A stretch of DNA of 64,000 nucleotides from Phragmites australis (Eukaryota; Streptophyta; Magnoliopsida; Poales; Poaceae), in NCBI RefSeq assembly GCF_958298935.1, contig NC_084941.1, positions 11,382,001-11,446,000 of the forward strand, in the 5' to 3' direction. A program made the position numbers and the translations under genes. The notes beneath the pieces are model-generated. The model ran no database searches. It was not told the DNA's origin and worked only from the letters and a program-made list of their open reading frames with translations. Positions within the stretch are counted from its first letter, which is position 1, and every line of letters starts with the position of its first letter. Below, piece after piece: positions 57,190 through 64,000 of this stretch.

Positions 57190-60100
57190 CATAGAGAGAA
57201 GTGGGAAGATTCCGTTGTTTGATGGGCATGATTTTTCGGACTGAAAGATGCATATTGAGGCTTAAGCCAAAGAAGTGCAATTTGGAAGGTAGTTGATTCC
57301 AACTGCAAGATACCTACTGCTCGTACGACTCAGGTTCAAATCAAACAGTATAAGGCCAATAACAAGGTCAGATATATTTTATTCACAAGCCTGAGTCGGG
57401 ATGAGTTTGATAGGGTCCTGTACCTTTGTACTGCCCGAGAGATTTGGACTACTCTGAGTGTTTTTCATGAAAGCACCAACCAGATTAAGGTCAGACGCCA
57501 AAGCACTTACAACCAAAAATATCAAATATTTGTGCAAGGCTTCGGAGAGTCTTTAGATGCCATGTTTGCTCACTTTGATGGGATTGTTAGCAATCTTAGA
57601 TCAACTGGAGTTTTGCCCTATTCTGACCATGGGAGAGCGATTAAACTTCTCTATGCTCTTAACCATAGCATATGGGAAGTGAAGATCTCGAGTATTGAAG
57701 AGTCACCAAGTTACGACACGTTAACTTGTGATGAACTCTTCGGTAAGCTCAAGCCCACCGAGATAGCAAAGGCAGCTCGGATTGGCCTCGGAAACCCCCT
57801 GTCTCAAAATATGGCGTTGGTTTTTTAACCAAATGGTAGCAATCAGGCTAGAGCTAGCTTTTCTTATGCTAACACTTCACCAAGTGGTTTTGCTTTGTCT
57901 TTCTTAGTTTCTATCACAGAGGAGCAGGTGGATGCACTGGATGATGACGACATTGCTCTCGTCGTGAAGAAGTTAACTTGTTTATACAACAACAGGAGAG
58001 ATTGGAGGCGAGGGTGCTTCTATGATTGTTTTGAGTGTGGTGATACCACCCACTTCAAGGCAGACTGCTCCAAGCTCAGGAAGAGCGAGGACAGTGACCA
58101 CGACTACAAAAAGCACAAGAAGAAGAAGAATAAGAAGTCCTTCTTCAAGAAGAACCGTGATCATATAGCCAGGAAGGTGGCCAAGACAGCTTCTAGGGTG
58201 TTCGTGGTAGCTCCCAGTGATATCGACACCTCATCAAGCGAGGAGGAGAGCTCCAAGGAGGAGGAACTGCAAGTGAAGAACAAGAAAAAGGCCAAGGATT
58301 TCACTAGCCTCTGCTTCATGGCGGACGACAATAACGACAGCGACCCTGAGTTTAATTCCTCCAAGGTATTACCTTCCTACGACTAGCTTTCTATCCAAAT
58401 CGATACCTTGAATGATGCTCTCGTTAGCTAGGATATGTTATGCGTGAGTTAAAAGAGCTTAGGCCTAAGTATGAGTCTATTTTTTTTTAGCTTGAGTTGT
58501 TTAGGTCTAGGGCCACGGTTGATGATGAAGATTTTGAGAGTTTCTTGGTTGTCATGAGTGAGCTTATTAAGCTCCAAATTGTTCATGCTTTGCTGAGAAG
58601 AAATATCTTGAGGAGGAGTCTAGACCTACTCTTTTAGGTGCTTGCAAGAATTGCCATTTGCTCTCAAAGGATGCTAAAGTGGAAGACAAGCACATAAAAG
58701 ACCTACGGATGTGCAGCCTAAGTGTCCCACCTGCATGATCCTTAATGACAAGCTCAACTGGGTTAGAGGGCAAGTTGAAAAGCGCATGGCTAAGAATGAG
58801 TACCTCCTTTCTCTTGTGGAGAAGTCCTCAAAAGGCAAGGAAAAAATATATTTGATCTTGGCTAAGACCAAGATGCGTGCTAATAAGGTTGGATTAGCTT
58901 TGGGTCTGGGCTTTGAGAGAGTTATTTACACAAGTTCTGGCAAGACTGTATTAACCCCACCCACTACCCTAGAGTTAGAGAAGGCCAAGATCAATGCCTC
59001 ACAATCCAAGGCAGAAAAGAACATACATACACCTCAACCTACAAAGAAGAAACCTACACCCAAGAGAGCTATACAACCTAAGATGAGGGCACCTGTGAGA
59101 GAGCCTAGAGTGACTGACAGTCGAGTTCTCAAGCGACGCTACCACTGCACCTACTACCACAGAGAGGGTCATCTTGTTGGGTTTTGCTTTTGTCGTAGGA
59201 GAGATGAGAGGCGTGAGTGGGAGTGGAGTACCCGAGATATGTACCACCCCTCTGTTGGTGTACATGAGCCTTTTCCTCGCTCCTACCCACGAGTCTCTAG
59301 CACGTTTCAGTCTTTTCCTAAAGGTATTGCCTGGCATAGATTTTACCATGACTCATATGGTTTTGGTCCACGTGTAAGAGGCTTTGAGTTCCAGCGCTAT
59401 GACGGACCACGTTTTCCTTATCGTGGTACTCACCCCCAGCGTGTTGGTGTTAAGTTGCACGTACCTACTATTTCTGTTTCACGGTAGATGACCCAGTACT
59501 GGATTCCTAGAAGGTTTCTGACTAAGCCCAGTACTGAGCCATCAACATTCTATTCTTTTTATATATAGGTGGCAGGTGAAGGTCTGGAGAACAAGTGGCT
59601 TATTGACTCCCGTTGTTCGTGTCATATGACTAGAGATTCATCACGATTCTCCAGTCTCACCCCGGCGAAGTATCATGAGTACATCACATTCAGGGATGAT
59701 CAGAAAGGAAGGGTGAAATCCAAATGTATGATAAGGGTAAATGAGAGTTTCACTCTCAAGGATGTAGCTTTGGTGGAGCATCTGGGATACAACCTTCTCT
59801 CTGTATATCAGTTGTTGGATGAGAACTTGGAAGTGCATTTCAAACGCAATACTTCTCAAGTTCTCAATTCTTTTGGCACTTTGATTTGCAAGATTTCTCG
59901 AGTTGGGAGAGTTTTTGGAGCTGGTTTTTCTGATTTTTCTGGTTCTTCTCGGTGTTTAATTGCTCAACCTTCTTCTGAGCTTTGGATGTGGCATAGGAGA
60001 CTAGGGCACATGAGTTTTGATTTGCTTACTCGTTTGAGTGCTCTAGGTTTTATCTGAGGATTGCCCAAGCTCAAGTTTAAGAAGAACTTTGTTTGTGCTC

Positions 60101-62190
60101 TTTATCGGTATGGTAAGATGTTTGCTACTCCTCACCCACCAGTTAATCTGGTGATGACTGAATGACTGGAAGAACTTCTCCATATAGACAATATTAGTCC
60201 TTCTCGGGTTCGTTCGGCTGGTGGAAAGTGGTATGTACTTATCATTATCAATGATTACTCTCGCTACTCTTGGGTCTTCTTTCTTGTGAGCAAGGATGAA
60301 GTGTTCTCACACTTTCAGATCTTAGCTTTGAGATTGTTCAAAAGGAACTCCCTGGTTCATTAAAAGCAATTCGCCATGATAATAGCATCGAGATCAAGAA
60401 CTATCTATTTGATCCTTTCTATCTTGAGCATGGCATTGAGCATCAGTTTTTTGCCCCATGCATTTCTCAGTAGAATGGCGTGGTTGAGAGAAAGAATAGG
60501 ACTTTGGTTGAGATGGATAGGATAATGCTTAAGGAGCATAGGACTCCTAGAAAGTTTTAGGTTGAGGTCATTAGCACAGCGTGCTACATCTCAAATTGGA
60601 TTTTCTTGCACTCGATCTTGAATTTGACTTCTTATGAGTTGCGCTTTGGGAGGAAGCCGAATATTTTACATTTGAGAGTTTTTGGTTATCGGTGCTTCAT
60701 CCTAAAGCATGACAATCTTGACAAGTTCAAGTCGCGCTCTTCTTATGGCATTTTCTTAGGGTATTTTTTTCATAGTCATGCTTACAGGGTTTACAATATT
60801 GACACTAACACCATCACAAAATCCTGTGATGTGACTTTTGATGAGTCAACCCCCTGTACTAGTTCTGTCTTTGAGTCTGCAGGTGATTAGGAGATGAGTG
60901 AGAGCATCTTTGTAGATGACAACCTTCCAGCTCTTGGTGATGATGAGGATGATCCATTACTTCCCTCGATCACACCTATTCTAGAGCTGGCTCCTGCTTC
61001 TTCTACTCCAGCAGAGGATCCTGCGATCTCTACTTCCACTTCAGCTGCTTTCGAACATGCACCAGAAGTGTTTAAGGGGGAGGTACACTCACAGCATGAG
61101 GCCTCTCAACACATTCAGTGGCGACACCCTCCACAGACGATTATCGGTGACATCAATGAGAGGGTAACGAGCCCTATGATATTGGATATGCACTTTCTGA
61201 TTCGAGTTGGGTCAATACCATGCATGAAGAGTTAAAAAACTTTAAGAGAAACCAAGTTTGGGTCCTTATGGAGCCACCGCCTAATGTTCACATCATAGGT
61301 ACAAAATGGGTTTTTAAAAATAAACAAGGGGAGGATGGGTCTATAGTGAGAAACAAGGTTAGACTAGTGGCTTCAGATTTCACTCAGGTAGAGGGGATAT
61401 ACTTTGGAGAGACCTTTGCATGTTAGTTAGGCTAGAAGCGATTAGGATCCTCCTAGCATTTGCGACATCCCAGGATTTCAAGCTATATTAAATGAATGTT
61501 AAAAGTGCTTTTCTAAATAGTTTCATAAAGGAAGAGATCTATGTCAAGCAACCCTCAGGCTTTAAGCGCCCCAAATATCCTCATAGAGTTTACAAGCTTT
61601 AGAAAGCTTTATATGGGCTTAAGCAGACACTTAGGGATTGGTATGATAAGCTTAGGTCCTTCTTGCTAGAGCATGGGTATGTGATGTGGTGGGTCGATAA
61701 AACTTTGTTCATTCTTAAGCATGGCAAAGATTTCCTACTTGTTCAGATTTATGTTGATGATATCATTTTTGGTGGCTCTTCTCATACACTTGTAGCCAAG
61801 TTTGCATAAACTATGAGTAAGGAGTTCGAGATGTTGATGATGGACGAGCTCAACTTCTTCCTTAGACCTCAAATCAAGCAATGCAAGCATGGGTACATTC
61901 ATCAACCAGACGAAGTACACCAAGGAGCTACTGAAGAATTTTGACATGAGCAACGCGAAGCCATTGGTGACACCGATAGCTATATTAATTGTACTTGATC
62001 CAGATGAAGATGGTGAGGCAATGGACTAGCAGGGGCTCAGGAGCATGATCGGCTCCCTCCTATACCTAACAGCGGCAAGACCGGACATCCATTTCGCTGT
62101 CTGCCTTTGCGCTCGCTTCCAAGTTTCACCAAAGATGTTTCATCACCAAGCGGTGAAACGCATTATGAGATACCTCAAGCACACTCTTGA
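57190..62190 (+). pseudogene. SIRE/Maximus-type gag-pol, decayed, RNase H missing
   Basis: Gag runs from about 57,200 (LFDGHDFSDWKM...) through 57,532-57,828 to the CCHC knuckle CFECGDTTHFKADC (58,040) and a Lys-rich tail. A second, damaged knuckle CTYYHREGHLVGFC lies at about 59,148 (second Cys changed to Tyr). Protease is at 59,590 (WLIDSRCSCHMT; the Gly of the D-S-G site is Arg, so inactive). The integrase zinc finger (WHRRLGHMSFDLL) and core are broken by several stops (59,990-60,600). Reverse transcriptase starts near 61,220 (IGTKWVFKNKQGEDG) and keeps the catalytic YVDDIIFGG at 61,750 between stops. The frame ends at KRIMRYLKHTLEY (62,190). The RNase H motifs that should follow are not present, so a deletion has removed them. 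Confidence 0.85.
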
Positions 62191-63113
62191 GTATGTACTT
62201 TAGTTTTCTACTTCCTCTTCACTTCCTCTTCGAGGTTAAAATGAATGATCGAGTTTTGAGCTAAAATTGAAATACGGTGGCTTAAGGCTTCATGTGGTTT
62301 GCAAAACAAGTGAACCCATGGTTGCTTAAAGCTCACTTGAGGATAGTTAAATGATCAAATGAGAACGTTAACTTGTGCTTTTTTATGTGCTAAGAATGTT
62401 CTTTTTCATATTTTCAAACTAAGGCTTGGATTGATATGTGGTTATTTGCATAGCTCGTCGGGTTGAACTTGGTTTCCTAGTTTGAACTTCACATAGCACT
62501 AATTTATCTAATCTTTGCACTGATCATGAAACTGTGGATACTTTTATAGTGACATCTTTTAGATATTTGAACAACATAATCAAAATTTTCTTCATTCCCG
62601 GTGCTTGTGACATGAACTCACTTCGAGACTTTGTGCACATTTGAGTTATATTGTTTACTCCTCATAATGCTTTGATATTTCTAGTCCTTACAAATATTTT
62701 GTGATCTATATTTGAATCTTCATAGGCTTGTATTTTATTTACACATCTTTGATATTATCTTGTATCCTTGATGTTTGCAATGCCAATGGGGAGAAAATAT
62801 GTCCAAAGATATTATGAACAAATATTCAGCAAAGGGGGAGAAAATTGCATTTATCTAGAAATGATAGGAAAAAAAATGAAAAATGTGCAATCATAAAAAA
62901 GGAGCATGTGTTTTTTGGGTCTTTAATTTTTTTCTTACTCTTTTGAGGTTTGTGGCTTGTCTTTGCCTCTCTTCAGCCTTTTGCAATCTTTCTCATGCCA
63001 AGTGACATGATTCTTACTCTTTCTTGAGTTTTGGTCACTTGAACGTGCTTCATTTCTTCAAATCCAAATCTTTGTGTTTTGAGGGTTGTCAATGCACTCA
63101 TCAAGGGGGAGAT
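62191..63113 (+). other. Spacer between pol and the 3' LTR, no ORF
   Basis: SIRE-type elements often carry an extra ORF here. I find none open. Polypurine tract AAGGGGGAGAT lies at 63,103-63,113, directly before the LTR. Confidence 0.6.
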
Positions 63114-64000
63114 TGAGAAAATAAGTTAAAATATGTCTTGGTTTGCATACGATGAGTCATTGGCAACATTGGATTTGAGATAATTTTGGTTGGCATGAGC
63201 TTGTTTGTGTGTGATCTTGTTTATGGCTAACCAAAATTTGAATTGGAGCAAACTGTATCAGAGTCCAGGAAATTATGTCTCACCAGAACATCCGGTGTGT
63301 GAGTTTTTGACCACACCAGATAGTCCGATGTTACGGTGAAATGAGCATCGGAGCAATTTCAGTTTGAAGCAGAAATGGAAGCAAACATTGGATGGTCCGG
63401 CGATGAACTTAGAAAGCGCCAGAGTATTTTCTGCAAAGAGGAGATTTTTGCCGCCAAGTTTGAATATGTACGTCGGATGGTCCAGTGCTGAGTTTGTGAT
63501 CATCGGAGAATGCGTCAGACCTTTTGTTACAGAGACATTGTAGAAGAGTGGTTCGGTGGATATGCACACGTAGGATTATCCGGTGATGGACGTAAGATCA
63601 CTGAAAGCTTCCACCGGACCTTTTCTTGCAGATATCCTGGAACAAATAGTGATACACTCACTAAATGGTCCAGTGTTCAGGAGTAGAACACATCGGAACA
63701 TTCGGTGTTCACGTTTTCTGCAGGATGTGCTCTTAGTTGAAGTTTTTAATTTTGTGCTAACCTTGAGATATTTTAGAATGTGAAGAAATGTGTTTGCTTG
63801 TTTAATAGTATTTAGGTGATAGATGTAACTTGGCGGTCAACGGTTGGTGATCGAGGCTAAGCGGGTGCTTGATGTCGGACGATCAAGGAGGGTCGGGTGG
63901 AGTCAAGGGTGATCCTAGCTATACACATGGAGTTCAAGCAAAGAATGAAATGGAGGATGAAGACGACATGTTGATTAAGTCAAACGAAAGGGATACCGAT
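63114..64000 (+). repeat. 3' LTR of the SIRE/Maximus-type element, cut by the window end
   Basis: Begins TGAGAAAATAAGTTAAAATA. It corresponds to the first half of the 5' LTR. At about 63,765-63,840 it has some 70 bases (TTTAATAGTATTTAGGTGAT...) that the 5' LTR lacks at 55,905. Confidence 0.85.

Larger units (their letters stand above)
55234..64000 (+). mobile_element. Old SIRE/Maximus-type Ty1/copia element, runs off the window
   Basis: 5' LTR 55,234-57,127, primer-binding site, gag-pol remnant, 3' spacer, polypurine tract and the first 887 bases of the 3' LTR (from 63,114) are in the window. The LTR length of about 1.9 kb, two zinc knuckles around the gag end and a roughly 900-base stretch between pol and the 3' LTR fit the SIRE/Maximus lineage. 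The first 240 bases of the two LTRs differ at about one site in six, mostly transitions, so it is millions of years old. The left target flank would be CCATA (55,229-55,233); the right one is outside. Confidence 0.88.

Overview
This is nuclear DNA from a grass (Poaceae). The evidence is the mix of grass-type repeats (zf-RVT L1 LINEs, a chromodomain Ty3/gypsy element, Angela- and SIRE/Maximus-type Ty1/copia LTRs, CACTA transposons with 'ATCACTGTCGGTT'-type subterminal repeats, tRNA-derived SINEs) and one gene of the ILI/PRE small-HLH family that matches the rice proteins closely. Species cannot be named from the sequence. Nearly all of the window is transposable-element DNA. I see exactly one intact host gene and one intact retrotransposon.

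Layout. 330-4.2 kb: remains of a CACTA transposon (subterminal repeats, a broken Ulp1-like protease ORF) carrying a solo Angela-type LTR. 5.73-10.64 kb: a minus-strand L1 LINE bounded by a perfect 15-bp target-site duplication, with several frameshifts. 11.6-12.0 kb: a broken fragment of a HESO1-type terminal uridylyltransferase gene. 13.5-17.9 kb: a decayed chromovirus (Ty3/gypsy) with no recognisable 5' LTR. 18.48-19.83 kb: a complete-looking non-autonomous CACTA element. 20.8-21.2 kb: a PPR gene fragment. 22.2-29.1 kb: a poorly known DNA-transposon-like unit with a Pol II-like promoter, two GRF-zinc-finger/coiled-coil modules and a minisatellite, split by a 2.8-kb solo LTR. 29.1-34.0 kb: anonymous AT-rich sequence with local duplications.

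34.03-42.43 kb: an old plus-strand LINE 3' end cut in two by a very young, complete Ty1/copia element (34,870-41,982; one visible difference between 1309-bp LTRs; uninterrupted 1327-codon gag-pol). 42.6-43.4 kb: the intact ILI/PRE gene, two exons, minus strand, with polyadenylation signal. 46.48-50.94 kb: a CACTA element whose TNP2 transposase gene was broken by a SIRE-type solo LTR. 50.95-53.3 kb: LTR-like sequence carrying a second non-autonomous CACTA. 53.9-54.5 kb: two SINE-like sequences. 55.23 kb to the window end: an old, decayed SIRE/Maximus-type copia element whose 3' LTR runs off the edge.

The insertions give a relative chronology: CACTA transposase body before the SIRE-type solo LTR; LINE 3' end before the young copia; GRF-module element before the 2.8-kb LTR. 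The only likely contributor to host function is the ILI/PRE gene, a growth-promoting HLH regulator in brassinosteroid signalling. I did not find a convincing new biological system; the most unfamiliar piece is the 22.2-29.1 kb unit with tandem GRF zinc-finger modules.
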